From positions 372,001 through 436,000 of the forward strand of contig NZ_JAVDYG010000001.1 in NCBI RefSeq assembly GCF_031458325.1: a stretch of DNA of 64,000 nt, written 5' to 3'. This document shows positions 17,938 through 29,102 of this stretch, in pieces. This stretch comes from Nocardioides marmoribigeumensis (lineage in GTDB: Bacteria; Actinomycetota; Actinomycetes; Propionibacteriales; Nocardioidaceae). The number at the start of each line of letters is the position of its first letter. Position 1 is the stretch's first letter. The notes under the pieces were generated by a model. The model did no database searches, had not been told where the DNA came from, and was given only the letters and a program-made list of their open reading frames with translations. Both the position numbers and the translations under genes were made by a program.

Positions 17938-19904
17938 TCAGCCGGCACGCTCGGCTGCGGCGCGGACCACTCGGTCGATGAAGATGCCGAGCAGCACGAT
18001 GGAGAAGCCGGCCGCGATGCCCTTGCCGGCGTAGTCGATGTGGGCGATGCCGTAGATGACGTCGTACCCGAGGGCGCCGGCCCCGACGAGCCCGCCGATG
18101 ACGACCATCGCCAACACGTAGAGCAGGCCCTGGTTGGTGGCCAGGACCAAGGAGCCGCGAGCCATCGGCAGCTGCACCTTGGTGATCTCCTGCCACGTCG
18201 TCGACCCGGTGGAGCAGCACGCCTCGACGACCGCGGGGCTGACGCCGCGGACGCCGTCGCAGACGAGCTTGATCGCCGCGGGCGCGGCGTAGACCACCGA
18301 GGCGATGATCGCGGTGAACCGGGTGGACCCGAACAGGGCGAGCACCGGGATGAGGTAGACGAACGCCGGGATCGTCTGGCCGGCGTCGAGCAGCGGCCGG
18401 ATGACGAGGTCGGCGCGTCTGTTGCGAGCCATCCAGACCCCGAACACGAACGCCAGGACCATCACCAGCAGCGTGGCGACCAGCGTCATCGTGAGCACGA
18501 TCATCGTGTCGTTCCACAGGTCCAGCGCGAAGATCAGCCCCAGGCACACCACGCTGGGCAGGGCCGCCCGGCGACCGCCGATGATGACCCCCAAGGCGAG
18601 CAGCGCGGCCAGGGCCAGCCACCACGGCGAGTCGGCCAGGACCGACTGCAGGGGGTTGAGCAAGCCGTAGGACACGAGGTTCTTGAAGCTGTTGGCCAGG
18701 GGCTCGACGGCGTTGATGACCGCGTCCGCCACGTCGTTGGCGCCGTTGGCGACCGAACGGGTCAGGCCGTTGGTCGGGAAGTTCGCGGCGTCGAGGGAGT
18801 AGCGGGAGTACCAGACGGCCACGGCGACCGGGACGAGCGTGACGCCGAGCACGATCCGTCGCCGGCGCGGGTCGTCATGCCCACCGCGGGTCGCGCTCTC
18901 CGTGCGCTCGCTGGCCGCCGTCGTGGTGCGGTCGAACATGATGCCCATCAGCACGATGAGCAGTCCGGGCACCAGGCCGGCGCCGAAGTCGTTCTGGGTG
19001 AGCGCCGAGAGGACGGGCTTGCCGAGCCCGGGGCCGTTGACGTAGCCGGCGATGATGGCGATCGACAGCGCCGCCAGGATCGTCTGGTTGAGGCCCAGGA
19101 TGATCGTCTTGCGCGCCATCGGGACCTGCACCTTCCACAGGCGCTGCGCGGTGGTCTGGCCGAGCGAGTTCGTCGCCTCGATCGTGGTGGCCGAGACGTC
19201 GCGGATGCCGAACCCGGCGATGCGCACGATCGGCGGCACCGCGTAGGCGACGGTGCACACCACGGCGTTGGGCGCGCCGATGCCGAAGAGGATGAAGACG
19301 AACATCAGGTAGACGAACGTCGGCATCGTCTGGAGCATGTCCAGGACCGGGGTGATGACGGTGGCCGCACGCCGGCTGAGCCCGATCCACACGGCCAGCG
19401 GGAAGCCGATCACCACCGCGATGAACACCGAGACCAAGGTGACGATCAGCAGGTCCATCGAGTCCTGCCAGAAGCCGAAGACCCCGAAGGCGAGGAACGA
19501 CACCGCGACCAGGACTGCGATCCGCCAGGTGGCGATGGCGTAGCCGACCCACGTGGCGACGGCCACGACCCCGAGCCACCCGACCTGCGGCGCGGGACGC
19601 GGCGGCGCCGGCGTCGAGATCAGGTTCTGGAAGAACTCGATGATCACGTTGATGGCGTCGGCGACCGCCCGGGTGAAGCCGTTGCCGCCCAGGCCGTTGG
19701 CGAAGTCGCCGAGGCGCCGGTGCAGGTCGGTCTGGTCGGTGCCGGAGACCTGGACCGTGTCGTGACCGCGCGTGAACGACCAGACCACCAGCCACGTGAC
19801 GCAGACGAGGGCGACCCACACCCAGCGTGGGACGCGGCGGGTCCGTCGACCCTCGGGCGGAGCGGCCCCCGGCTCGACCGGACGTGCGAGGGTCGCGGCG
19901 GTCG

Positions 19905-19908
<4 letters not shown>
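17938..19908 (-). CDS. betaine/choline ABC transporter permease, two permease domains fused
   Basis: A 656-residue membrane protein holding two complete BPD_transp_1 (ProW-type) permease domains in tandem, where a usual OpuAB/ProW has one of about 280-350 residues. The two copies show parallel motifs: [18 protein letters not shown] in the first half and [18 protein letters not shown] in the second, each followed by a coupling helix ([19 protein letters not shown] and [19 protein letters not shown]). One chain could thus form the whole membrane pore. The ATG overlaps the ATPase gene stop by 4 nt. Confidence 0.93.
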
Positions 19909-20950
<1,042 letters not shown>

Positions 20951-20954
<4 letters not shown>

Positions 20955-22672
20955 GGCCGCACCTCCTGGGGTCGGTCGGTCAGCTGGTTGCGGGCGTCGC
21001 CGGGCGGCCAGAGCGAGGAGCCGTCGCGGTGGCGGTAGTAGGGCACCTGCTCCGCGGCCAGCGGCGTGTTGCCCAGGATGAGGTCGGCGGCCTTCTCGGC
21101 GACCATCATCACCGGGGCGTAGATGTTGCCGTTGGTGACGTAGGGGAAGACGCTGGCGTCGACCACCCGCAGCCCGTCGAGGCCGTGCACGCGCATCGAC
21201 GTGGGGTCGGTGACCGAGAGGTCGTCGACGCCCATCCGTGCGGTGCACGAGGGGTGCAGCGCGGTCTCGGCGTCGGCGCGCACCCAGTCGAGGATCTCGT
21301 CCTCGGTCGACACCGACGGCCCCGGCGAGAGCTCGCCGGCGTTGAACGGCGCGAAGGCCGGCTGGTTGAGGATGTCGCGCGCAGCCTGCACCGCCTCGAC
21401 CCACTCGCGACGATCGTTGGGCGTGGTGAGGTAGTTGAACCGGATCCGCGGGTGCACGCGCGGGTCGGTGCCGGCGATGCGCACCCAGCCGCGGGTGTCG
21501 GCGTACATCGGGCCGACGTGGACCTGGTAGCCGTGGCCCTCGGTGGGCGCCGACCCGTCGTAGCGGATCGCGACGGGCAGGAAGTGGAACATCAGGTTGG
21601 GCCAGTCCACCTCGTCGTTGCTGCGGCAGAAGCCGCCACCCTCGAAGTGGTTGCTCGCCCCCAGGCCGCGGCGGTGGAACAGCCACTGGTAGCCGATGCC
21701 CGGACGGGCCCGCCACCGCAGGCCCGGTGCGATGGAGACCGGCTGCTTGCTGGCGTACTGGATGTAGACCTCGAGGTGGTCCTGGAGGTTCTCCCCCACC
21801 CCCGGCAGCTCGTGGACCATGCGCACGCCGAGGGGCTCGAGGTGCTCCGCGGCGCCGACCCCGGACAGCTGCAGCAGCTGCGGGGTGTTGATCGCGCCGC
21901 CGCACAGGACCACCTCGCCGGCGCTCACCTGGTGGGAGGTGCGGCCACGGGTGTAGTCGACGCCCACGGCGCGCGTGCCGTCGAAGCGGATGCGGGTGAC
22001 CAGCGCGAGGGTGCGCACGTCGAGGTTGTCGCGCTCCTTGAGCACGGGGTGGAGGTAGGCCCGGGCGGCCGAGAGGCGCCGGCCGCGGTGGATGTTGCGG
22101 TCGAAGGGCGCGAAGCCCTCCTGGCGGTAGCCGTTGACGTCGTCGGTCAGCGGGTAGCCCGCCTGCTGCACGGCCTCGAAGAACGCGCCGAACAGCGGGT
22201 TGGTCGCGGGCCCCCGCTCCAGGACCAGCGGACCGCTGCCCCCGCGCCACCGGTCCGCCCCGGCCAGGCAGGTCTCCATGCGCTTGAAGTAGGGCAGGCA
22301 GTGGAGGTAGTCCCAGGTCTCCATCCCGGTGTCGCCGGCCCACCGCTCGTAGTCCATCGGGTTGCCGCGCTGGAAGATCATGCCGTTGATCGAGCTCGAC
22401 CCGCCGAGCACCTTGCCGCGCGCGTGGTAGACCCGGCGGCCGTTCATCCCGGGCTCGGGCTCCGACTCGTACTTCCAGTCGTAGAAGCGGTTGCCGATCG
22501 GGATCGGCAGGGCCGCCGGCATGTGCACGAACGGGTCGATGCGGAAGTCGGAGTGCCCGGCCTCGAGCACGAGGACCCGCGTGCCGGGGTCGGCGCTGAG
22601 CCGGTTGGCCAGGGCGCAGCCCGCCGAGCCACCGCCCACGATCACGTAGTCCCAGTGCCTGCTGCTGCCCAC
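20951..22672 (-). CDS. betA: choline dehydrogenase (GMC oxidoreductase)
   Basis: A 573-residue FAD enzyme of the GMC family. It has the ADP-binding motif [17 protein letters not shown] near the N-terminus, GMC signature 1 in [23 protein letters not shown] signature 2 near [16 protein letters not shown], and a C-terminal catalytic region [11 protein letters not shown] ... [19 protein letters not shown]. It oxidises choline to betaine aldehyde and possibly on to betaine. The GTG at 22672 has GGAGGGG at good spacing. It sits between betB and the transporter genes in one operon. Confidence 0.92.
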
Positions 22673-22704
22673 GTCTCGAGCCCCTCCGCCGTCCGGTCGC
22701 CGGC

Positions 22705-24183
22705 TCAGCCGCCGAACCAGCCCTGCGGGCCGGGTGCGACGTTGTGCCAGACGTGCTTGGTCTCCTGGTACTCCTCCAGCCCGAGACGCCCGAGCTCGCG
22801 CCCGATGCCCGACTGCTTGTAGCCGCCCCACTCCGCCTGCGCGACGTAGGGGTGGAAGTCGTTGATCCACACGGTGCCCATGCGCAGCCGGCGCGCGACC
22901 CGCTCGGCCTTGTCGCCGTCGCGGGTCCACACCGCGCCGGCCAGGCCGTAGATCGAGTCGTTGGCGATGCGCACCGCGTCGTCCTCGTCGGTGAAGGTCT
23001 CCACGGTCAGCACCGGGCCGAACGACTCCTCCTGCACGCAGCGCATCGACGTCTCGCAGCGGTCGAGCACGGTCGGCGGGAAGAAGAACCCGTCGGCCAG
23101 CGCCCCCTCGGTCACCCGCTCGCCCCCGCAGCGCAGCTGCGCCCCCTCGGCGACGGCCGCCTCGACGTACGACGACACCTTGGCCAGGTGGGCCTCGGAG
23201 ATCAGGCAGCCGGTCTCCGCCTTGTCGTCGAAGGGGCCGCCGAGCCGGATCTGCTGCGCGCGCTCGACCAGTGCGTCGACGAACCGGTCGTGCCAGCCCT
23301 CCTGCACGACGAGGCGCGCGCCTGCCGAGCACACCTGGCCGGAGTGCAGGAACACCGCGGTCAGGGCCATGTCGAGGGCCGCGTCGAAGTCGGCGTCGTC
23401 GAAGACGATGTTGGGGTTCTTGCCACCGAGCTCGAGCGCGACCTTGGTGACGTGGGCCGAGGCGTTGGCCATCAGGGTCCTGCCCGTCGCCAGGCCGCCG
23501 GTGAAGCTCACCAGGTCGACGCGGGGGTCGGTCGACAGCGGTCCGCCCGCCGCGGCGCCCGCGCCGAGCACGAGGTTGCCGACGCCGGCGGGCAGCCCGG
23601 CCTCCTCGAGCAGGCGCACCAGGTGGACGGCGGTGTGGGGGCTGAGCTCGCTCGGCTTGAGCACGAAGGTGCAGCCGGCGGCGATCGCCGGAGCCACCTT
23701 CCACGAGGTCTGCAGGAGCGGGTAGTTCCACGGCGTGATCAGCGCGCAGACGCCGACCGGCTCGCGCACCACGCGGCTCACCACGCCCGCCTGGCCGGTG
23801 TCGACCAGGCGCCCCGGGTCGTCGTCCGCGATGCGTCCGTAGTGGCGGAAGACGGAGGTGACGTCGTCGACGTCGTACTCGCTCTCGACCAGGCGCTTGC
23901 CGGTGTCCCGCGACTCCATCCGCGCGACCTCGGCGCGGTCGCGCTGCAGCAGGTCGGCGACGCGGAGCAGCAGGTCGCCGCGGTCTCGGGCGCTGGTCGA
24001 GGTCCAGGCGCCGGGCCCGGTCGCGTCGAAGGCGGCGCGCGCCGCGGCGATCGCGCGCTCGGTGTCCTCGGGCCCGGCCTCGTCGACCTCGGCCACAAGC
24101 GTGCCGTCCGCGGGGCAGCGGATCTCGCGCCGCCCGCCCGCGAGCGCGCCGGACCACGCCCCGTCGACGTACAGCTCAGGCAC
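22705..24183 (-). CDS. betB: betaine aldehyde dehydrogenase
   Basis: A 492-residue aldehyde dehydrogenase. It shows the NAD-binding [18 protein letters not shown], the catalytic Glu in [15 protein letters not shown], the nucleophilic Cys in [14 protein letters not shown] and the C-terminal [17 protein letters not shown], typical of BADH-like enzymes. It oxidises betaine aldehyde to glycine betaine with NAD(P)+. The GTG at 24183 has AAGGAG upstream. It is the first gene of the betBA-transporter operon, preceded by the operator at 24218. Confidence 0.92.
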   Translation of the reverse strand: MPELYVDGAWSGALAGGRREIRCPADGTLVAEVDEAGPEDTERAIAAARAAFDATGPGAWTSTSARDRGDLLLRVADLLQRDRAEVARMESRDTGKRLVESEYDVDDVTSVFRHYGRIADDDPGRLVDTGQAGVVSRVVREPVGVCALITPWNYPLLQTSWKVAPAIAAGCTFVLKPSELSPHTAVHLVRLLEEAGLPAGVGNLVLGAGAAAGGPLSTDPRVDLVSFTGGLATGRTLMANASAHVTKVALELGGKNPNIVFDDADFDAALDMALTAVFLHSGQVCSAGARLVVQEGWHDRFVDALVERAQQIRLGGPFDDKAETGCLISEAHLAKVSSYVEAAVAEGAQLRCGGERVTEGALADGFFFPPTVLDRCETSMRCVQEESFGPVLTVETFTDEDDAVRIANDSIYGLAGAVWTRDGDKAERVARRLRMGTVWINDFHPYVAQAEWGGYKQSGIGRELGRLGLEEYQETKHVWHNVAPGPQGWFGG

Positions 24184-24217
24184 GAGAGGCTCCTTCCCCC
24201 TGGTCCGGCGCGACGGC

Positions 24218-24234
24218 GTTGCGCTGTGCGCAAC
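24218..24234. promoter_or_regulatory. IclR-type operator, site B (betBA-transporter operon)
   Basis: GTTGCGCTGTGCGCAAC is a perfect inverted repeat with 7-bp arms and a 3-bp spacer, 34 bp upstream of the betB start. The 14-mer GCGTGATGCGAGAC follows after 6 bp (24241-24254), exactly as at site A. A TTGACG element at 24278-24283 (minus strand) is a possible -35 box, placing the operator downstream of the promoter. Confidence 0.8.
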
Positions 24235-24337
24235 GTGTCCGCGTGATGCGAGACACACTTGTCGCTCCGACCGGTGTCGTCAAGGATCGCGGCCCAACCG
24301 TGACCCTCACCGGGACGGAAGCGGGACGTCCGGCCCG

Positions 24338-25123
24338 TCAGCGGCGGCCCCACCCCATCCGGTGGGAGACCTCGTCGGCCGCCTGGAGCAGCGCGGGCAG
24401 GACCTCGGCGATGCGCGCCTCGGTGAGCCGGAAGGTCGGGCCGGACAGGCTCATCGACGCGACGACGTCACCGTGGGCGCTGCGGATCGGCGCCGCGACG
24501 GCGGCCAGCCCCATCTCGAGCTCGTCGACCGCGACCGCCCACCCCTGCGTCGCCACCGCGGTGAGCTCCTCGCGGAGCCGCGCGCGCTGGGTGATCGTCG
24601 CCGAGGTGTACGACGGGAGGCGGCCGACCAGCTCCTCGCGCCGCGCCGGGGGCAGACCGGCCAGCAGGACCTTGCCGTTGCTCGTGGCGTGCAGCGGGAT
24701 GTGCTGCCCGACCCAGTTGTGGGTCTGCAGGGCCGAGGTCCCGGCGACCTGGTCGAGGTAGAGCGCGCTGGACCCGGAGAGGACCGCGAGGTTGACCGTC
24801 TCCCCCGTGTCCTGGGCGAGCTGGCGGCAGACCGGCCGGGCCTCCTGCACGAGGTCGAGCCGGGCGGTGGTCGCGCCGGCGAGGCGCAGCAGGCCGACGC
24901 CGAGGCGGTACTTCCCGCGGCCCTGGTGCTGCTCGACCATCCCGTGCGACTCCAGCGTCGCGACGAGGCGGAAGGCGGTCGACTTGTGGACGCCGAGCTC
25001 GGCGGCGATCTCGGTGACCCCGAGCTCGCCGGCGCGCGCGAGGACCTGCAGGATCGTCAACGCGCGGTCGACCGACTGCACGCCTCCCCCGGCCGGGGCG
25101 GTCGCCTCGACACTGTTGCTCAT
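24338..25123 (-). CDS. IclR-family regulator, probable controller of the betaine regulon
   Basis: A 261-residue IclR protein. The winged HTH is at about residues 18-70 (GVTEIAAELGVHKSTAFRLVATLESHGMV). The C-terminal effector domain has the usual HATSNGKVLLAGL and GWAVAVDELEMGLAAVAAPI patterns. The ATG at 25123 lies inside operator site C, so autoregulation is predicted. The gene sits between betB and the betaine methyltransferase gene, and the same operator stands before two betaine operons and metF. The ligand is probably choline, betaine or a breakdown product (inference). Confidence 0.9.
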   Translation of the reverse strand: MSNSVEATAPAGGGVQSVDRALTILQVLARAGELGVTEIAAELGVHKSTAFRLVATLESHGMVEQHQGRGKYRLGVGLLRLAGATTARLDLVQEARPVCRQLAQDTGETVNLAVLSGSSALYLDQVAGTSALQTHNWVGQHIPLHATSNGKVLLAGLPPARREELVGRLPSYTSATITQRARLREELTAVATQGWAVAVDELEMGLAAVAAPIRSAHGDVVASMSLSGPTFRLTEARIAEVLPALLQAADEVSHRMGWGRR

Positions 25124-25131
25124 GGCGCAAC
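25115..25131. promoter_or_regulatory. IclR-type operator, site C (over iclR start codon)
   Basis: GTTGCTCATGGCGCAAC has 5-bp perfect arms and matches the GTTGC-N7-GCAAC pattern of sites A, B and D. It contains the ATG start of the IclR gene (25121-25123), so bound protein would block its own expression. A related GCATGACGC lies 8 bp further upstream. Confidence 0.7.
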
Positions 25132-25178
25132 CGTAGACCGCATGACGCTCCGACCGCACCCCCGAGGGGAGGTGCTCC

Positions 25179-26639
25179 TCAGTCGCCCAGCTCGGCGCGC
25201 CGGCGTACGACGAACTCCTGCAGCTCCTCGAGGATCGCCTCGTCCAGCGGCGGGGCCTCGTAGTCCTGCAGCCGCTGCCGGTAGACCTCGGTCGCCCGCG
25301 CGGCCGTGTCCTTGCCTCCGTTGCGCGTCCAGCGCTCGAAGTTCTCCGAGGAGCTGAGGAACGGCCGGTAGAAGCAGGTCCGGAAGCGCTCCATCGTGTG
25401 CATCGCGCCGAGGAAGTGACCGCCGTGGCCGACCTCCTCGTGCGCGCCGAAGGCCAGCGAGGCCTCGTCGATCTCGAGCGGGGTGAACTCGTGCTGGAGC
25501 ATCTGGACCAGCTCGACGTCCATCACGAACTTCTCGTAGCAGGAGACCAGCCCGCCCTCGAGCCACCCGGCCGAGTGCATCACCCAGTTGGCGCCGGCGA
25601 GGAACGTCGGGAGCATCGTCATCAGCGCCTCGTAGCCGGCCTGGGCGTCGGGCACCTGCGAGGAGGTGAGCGTGCCGCCGGAGCGGAACGGCAGCCCGAA
25701 GTGGCGGGCGACCTGGCCGGTGCAGAGCAGGCCGACGCCCGACTCCGGGGTGCCGAACATCGGGGAGCCGGACTGCATGTCGATGTTGGACAGGAACGAG
25801 CCGAAGATCGCCGGCGACCCGGGCCGGATCAGCTGCGAGAGGGCGATGCCGGACAGCGCCTCGGCGATCTGCTGGACCAGCGCGGCGGGCACCGTCACGG
25901 GCGACATGGCGCCCATGAGGAGGAACGGCGTGAGGACCACGGCCTGGTTGGCCGCGGAGTACTCGAAGAGCGCGTCGAGCATGCGGTCGTCCCACCGCAG
26001 CGGGGAGTTGCAGTTGACCAGGGAGATCGTCGCCGGCGTCTCCTCGATCGAGGCACGGCCGTGCTCGCGGCCCTTGCCCTCGCCGAAGAGGATCGAGGTC
26101 ATCTCGATGACGTCGCGGGCGTTGGGCCCGGAGACGACGTTGCCCATGAAGAGCTTGTCGGTCAGCGTCGCCAGCGCGAGCGTCATGTCGAGGTGGCGGC
26201 TGTCCAGCGGGGCGTCGTTGGGCTCGCAGATCACCCCGCCCGCGGAGTCGAGCACGTCGTAGGACTGGGCCAGCCGCGTGAAGTTGCGGAAGTCGTCCAT
26301 CGTGGCGTCGCGGCGTACGGCGCCCTCGCGCACGAACGGCGGGCCGTAGACGCCGCTGAACGCCATGGCGTCGCCGCCGATGTGGACCGACCGCTCGGGG
26401 TTGCGCGCCTGCACGTCGAACTCGCGCGGGGCCTTGGCCACCTGCTCGAGCAGGAAGTCCGGGTCGAGGAACACGGTGTTGTCCTCGACCCGCTGGCCGG
26501 CGGCGCGGAAGAGGTCGAGCGCCCGGTCGCTCATGAACTCGACGCCGATCTCGGTGACCAGCCGGCGCCACCCGCCGTCGAGGGTCGCCATGGCGTCCTC
26601 GCTGAGGATCTCGTAGCGCGGCATCCGGTTGCGGAACAT
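25179..26639 (-). CDS. MttB-family corrinoid methyltransferase, predicted glycine betaine methyltransferase (MtgB-like)
   Basis: A 486-residue member of the trimethylamine methyltransferase (MttB) superfamily. It is read without any in-frame amber codon, so it belongs to the non-pyrrolysine branch, whose known members demethylate glycine betaine (MtgB), proline betaine (MtpB), carnitine (MtcB) or gamma-butyrobetaine. Recognisable parts are the N-terminal ATLDGGWRRLVTEIGVEFMS and the barrel segments LVNCNSPLRWDD, PSPVTVPAA-like MSPVTVPAALVQQ and GAHEEVGHGGHFLG. Choline-to-betaine genes next door point to betaine. The ATG at 26639 follows GGGAGGGAG. It is divergent from the iclR-corrinoid operon. 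Confidence 0.9.
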   Translation of the reverse strand: MFRNRMPRYEILSEDAMATLDGGWRRLVTEIGVEFMSDRALDLFRAAGQRVEDNTVFLDPDFLLEQVAKAPREFDVQARNPERSVHIGGDAMAFSGVYGPPFVREGAVRRDATMDDFRNFTRLAQSYDVLDSAGGVICEPNDAPLDSRHLDMTLALATLTDKLFMGNVVSGPNARDVIEMTSILFGEGKGREHGRASIEETPATISLVNCNSPLRWDDRMLDALFEYSAANQAVVLTPFLLMGAMSPVTVPAALVQQIAEALSGIALSQLIRPGSPAIFGSFLSNIDMQSGSPMFGTPESGVGLLCTGQVARHFGLPFRSGGTLTSSQVPDAQAGYEALMTMLPTFLAGANWVMHSAGWLEGGLVSCYEKFVMDVELVQMLQHEFTPLEIDEASLAFGAHEEVGHGGHFLGAMHTMERFRTCFYRPFLSSSENFERWTRNGGKDTAARATEVYRQRLQDYEAPPLDEAILEELQEFVVRRRAELGD

Positions 26640-26709
26640 GGGCTGGCTCCCTCCCCGACGCGCCGGTGCTCGTCGGCTGCTTGACGACGCGGGCGATTCG
26701 GCCTCACGA

Positions 26710-26729
26710 TGTGGAACAGTTGTTCCACA
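26710..26729. promoter_or_regulatory. inverted repeat in the methyltransferase/iclR2 divergent region
   Basis: TGTGGAACAGTTGTTCCACA, an inverted repeat with perfect 9-bp arms, lies between the divergent MttB-family gene and the second IclR gene, ending 2 bp before the chosen ATG. The GGAAC/GTTCC core resembles known IclR-family operators. It differs from the GTTGC-N7-GCAAC sites, so it is probably the site of the adjacent regulator. Confidence 0.7.
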
Positions 26730-26731
26730 AC

Positions 26732-27553
26732 ATGGGAGTCGGGTCAAGCATCGTGAACAGGTCCGGGAGCACCGCCCCCGTCGCGGCGGGAGCCGGCGGG
26801 ACGCAGGCGGTCGACCGCGCCGCGGCCCTGCTCACGCTGATCGTCGAGTCCGACGGGCCCGTGACCTTCACCGAGCTGGCCGAGCGCACCGGCCTCGCCC
26901 GGTCCACCACCTCCCGGCTGCTCTCCGCGCTCGAGCGCACCGACCTGCTGGCCCGTCACGACGACGGCTATGCCCCCGGACGGCTGTTCGCCGAGCACGC
27001 CGCCCGGGTCGGTGCGGCGGACCCGCACGGCGACCTGCTGAGCGCCGCGTCGCCCTACCTCGACGAGCTCGCGGCCGAGAGCCGCGAGTCGGCCCACCTC
27101 GCGGTCGTGCGTCACGGCCGCCTGGTGCACATCGCCAACGTCGAGACCAGCCACCACCTCCTCGGTGCCCGCGACTGGGACGCCGTCGACGTCCCCGACC
27201 ACTGCTCCGCCCTCGGCAAGGTGCTGCTCGCCTGGGACGTGCTGCCGCTCCCGTCCGCGCCGCTGGCCACCCCGACACCGCACTCCCTCGACGCCGTCGC
27301 CCTGGCCGAGGAGCTGCGCGTGGTCCGCCGGCGCGGCTGGGCCGAGACCCACGACGAGCTCGAGGTCGGGCTGTGCGGTGCCGCCGCGCCCGTCCGCGAC
27401 GCGCGCGGCCACGTGGTCGCCGCGCTCGGGGTCTCCGGGCCGACCGCCCGCATCGGGAACCGCGCCGACCAGCTCGGTCGGCTGATCAAGAACCGGGCGG
27501 AGGCCCTGAGCCTCCGGCTGGCCGACACACACGCTGAGGAGGGTGTGGCATGA
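26732..27553 (+). CDS. IclR-family regulator of the corrinoid methyltransferase genes
   Basis: A 273-residue IclR protein: HTH with FTELAERTGLARSTTSRLLSALERTDLL, then an effector domain with CSALGKVLLAWDVLP and GWAETHDELEVGLCGAAAPV. It is first in an operon; its stop overlaps the corrinoid-protein ATG by 4 nt. The ATG at 26732 sits just after the 20-bp operator; a GTG at 26753 is the alternative start, and neither has a strong ribosome-binding site. It is clearly distinct from the other IclR gene 1.6 kb away. Confidence 0.9.
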   Translation: MGVGSSIVNRSGSTAPVAAGAGGTQAVDRAAALLTLIVESDGPVTFTELAERTGLARSTTSRLLSALERTDLLARHDDGYAPGRLFAEHAARVGAADPHGDLLSAASPYLDELAAESRESAHLAVVRHGRLVHIANVETSHHLLGARDWDAVDVPDHCSALGKVLLAWDVLPLPSAPLATPTPHSLDAVALAEELRVVRRRGWAETHDELEVGLCGAAAPVRDARGHVVAALGVSGPTARIGNRADQLGRLIKNRAEALSLRLADTHAEEGVA

Positions 27554-28215
27554 CTCCAGAGGAGATCCTGCGCGGCCTGTACGACGAGACCCTGGTGGGC
27601 AACGCCCCACGGGTGCTCGAGCTGACGCACGAGGCGCTCGGTCAGGGCATGGAGCCGCAGTCGCTGCTCTTCGACGCCCTCATCCCGTCGCTGGAGGAGG
27701 TCGGCGCGCGGTTCGAGCGGGGCGACTTCTTCGTGCCGGAGATGCTCGTCGCGGGCCGCGCGATGGCGGGCTCGATGGAGGTGCTCAGGCCGCTGCTGGC
27801 CGACACCGGCGTCGAGACGGTCGGCAAGTTCCTGATGGGCACGGTCAAGGGCGACGTGCACGACATCGGCAAGAACCTGGTCAACATCATGCTCGAGGGC
27901 GCCGGGTTCGAGGTGATCGACCTCGGCGTGCAGGTGGCGCCGGAGAAGTTCGTCGCCGCGATCGAGGAGCACCAGCCCGACATCGTCGGCTTCTCGGCGT
28001 TCCTCACCACGACGATGCCGATGTTCAAGGCCAACCTCAACGCGCTGGAGAAGGCCGGCCTGCGCGACTCGGTGATCGTGATGGTGGGCGGGGCGCCGGT
28101 CACCCAGGAGTACGCCGACGCGGTGGGCGCCGACGGCTACGCCGCCGACGCCTCCGCCACCGTCAAGCGCGCCAAGGCGCTCCTGGGCGAGCGTCGGGCC
28201 AAGGTGCCTGCATGA
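27550..28215 (+). CDS. corrinoid (B12-binding) protein of a methyltransferase system (MtgC/MttC-like)
   Basis: A 221-residue methyl-carrier. Residues 1-85 are the helical B12-binding cap domain (GDFFVPEMLVAGRAM). Residues 90-221 are the Rossmann cobalamin domain with the lower-ligand motif GDVHDIGKNLVNIML (DxHxxG), then IVGFSAFLTTTMP and MVGGAPVTQEYAD. The cobalt takes a methyl group from the MttB-family enzyme and gives it to the THF methyltransferase encoded next. ATGA overlap with iclR2, and its own stop overlaps the next ATG. Confidence 0.95.
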   Translation: MTPEEILRGLYDETLVGNAPRVLELTHEALGQGMEPQSLLFDALIPSLEEVGARFERGDFFVPEMLVAGRAMAGSMEVLRPLLADTGVETVGKFLMGTVKGDVHDIGKNLVNIMLEGAGFEVIDLGVQVAPEKFVAAIEEHQPDIVGFSAFLTTTMPMFKANLNALEKAGLRDSVIVMVGGAPVTQEYADAVGADGYAADASATVKRAKALLGERRAKVPA

Positions 28216-29102
28216 GCGGCGGGGTCCACTACGAGACCCGGCTGCGGTCGGCGACCCAGGAGGTCGTCATCGGCCGCGGGCACCGGTTCTGCCTGATCGG
28301 CGAGCGGATCAACCCGACCGGTCGCCGGATCTTCCAGGACCAGCTGCGCGCGGGCGACCTGTCGGCGATCGAGCGCGACGTGCACGCCCAGGTGGTCGGG
28401 GGCGCCGACGTGCTCGACGTCAACATGGGGGTGCCGCTGACCGACGAGGCCGAGCTGCTCAGCCAGGCGGTGCAGCTGATCCAGAAGCTCACCGACAAGC
28501 CGCTGTGCATCGACTCCTCGGTGGTCGAGGCGCTCGAGGCGGGGCTCTCGGTCTACCAGGGCCGCGCGCTGGTCAACTCGGTCACCGCCGAGGACGAGCG
28601 CCTCGAGCAGATCCTCCCGATCGTCAAGAAGTACGACGCCGCGGTGATCGCGCTGCCCAACGACGTCGACGAGATCCCGATGGAGCCCGAGAAGCGGCTC
28701 GAGCTGGTGCAGAAGATCCTCGACGTGGCCACGGGCGAGTACGGCATCGCCGCCCACGACATCCTCATCGACCCGCTCGCGATGCCGATCGGCGCCGACA
28801 CCGCCACCGGCGAGGCCACGCTGGAGACGATGCGCCGCGTCCGCGACGAGCACGGCCTCAACATGACCTGCGGGGCGTCCAACGTCTCGTTCGGGATGCC
28901 CGGCCGCCACGAGCTCAACGCCGCCTTCCTCACCGCGGCGATGACCTCCGGGCTGACCAGCGCGATCATGGACGTCCGCACCCCCTCGATCGTCAGCGCG
29001 GTCAAGGCCACCGACCTGCTGCTCGGCCACGACGAGTGGGGCATGGAGTGGATCGCCCGGAGCCGCGCGGCGACGGCAGCAGCGGCAGCCGGTCAGGCGT
29101 GA
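28212..29102 (+). CDS. methyl-corrinoid:tetrahydrofolate methyltransferase (pterin-binding, MtgA/MeTr-like)
   Basis: A 296-residue pterin-binding TIM barrel. It begins with FCLIGERINPTGRRIFQDQL, followed by GADVLDVNMGVPLTDE, LCIDSSVVEALEAGL, ILIDPLAMPIG and NMTCGASNVSFGMPGRHELN, which are conserved in MeTr/MtvA/MtgA and MetH pterin domains. It would move the methyl group from the corrinoid protein to THF, giving 5-methyl-THF. It is embedded in the operon by 4-nt overlaps on both sides. Confidence 0.93.
   Translation: MSGGVHYETRLRSATQEVVIGRGHRFCLIGERINPTGRRIFQDQLRAGDLSAIERDVHAQVVGGADVLDVNMGVPLTDEAELLSQAVQLIQKLTDKPLCIDSSVVEALEAGLSVYQGRALVNSVTAEDERLEQILPIVKKYDAAVIALPNDVDEIPMEPEKRLELVQKILDVATGEYGIAAHDILIDPLAMPIGADTATGEATLETMRRVRDEHGLNMTCGASNVSFGMPGRHELNAAFLTAAMTSGLTSAIMDVRTPSIVSAVKATDLLLGHDEWGMEWIARSRAATAAAAAGQA

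Noticed and set aside
25179-26639. Pyrrolysine codon in the trimethylamine-methyltransferase-like gene
   Set aside because: The frame is open over the full family length without an in-frame TAG, and no pylT or pylS is in the window. It belongs to the non-pyrrolysine branch.
26640-26731. Cobalamin riboswitch controlling the corrinoid genes
   Set aside because: The divergent gap is only 92 bp and contains an operator but no B12-box-like sequence; there is no room for the aptamer.
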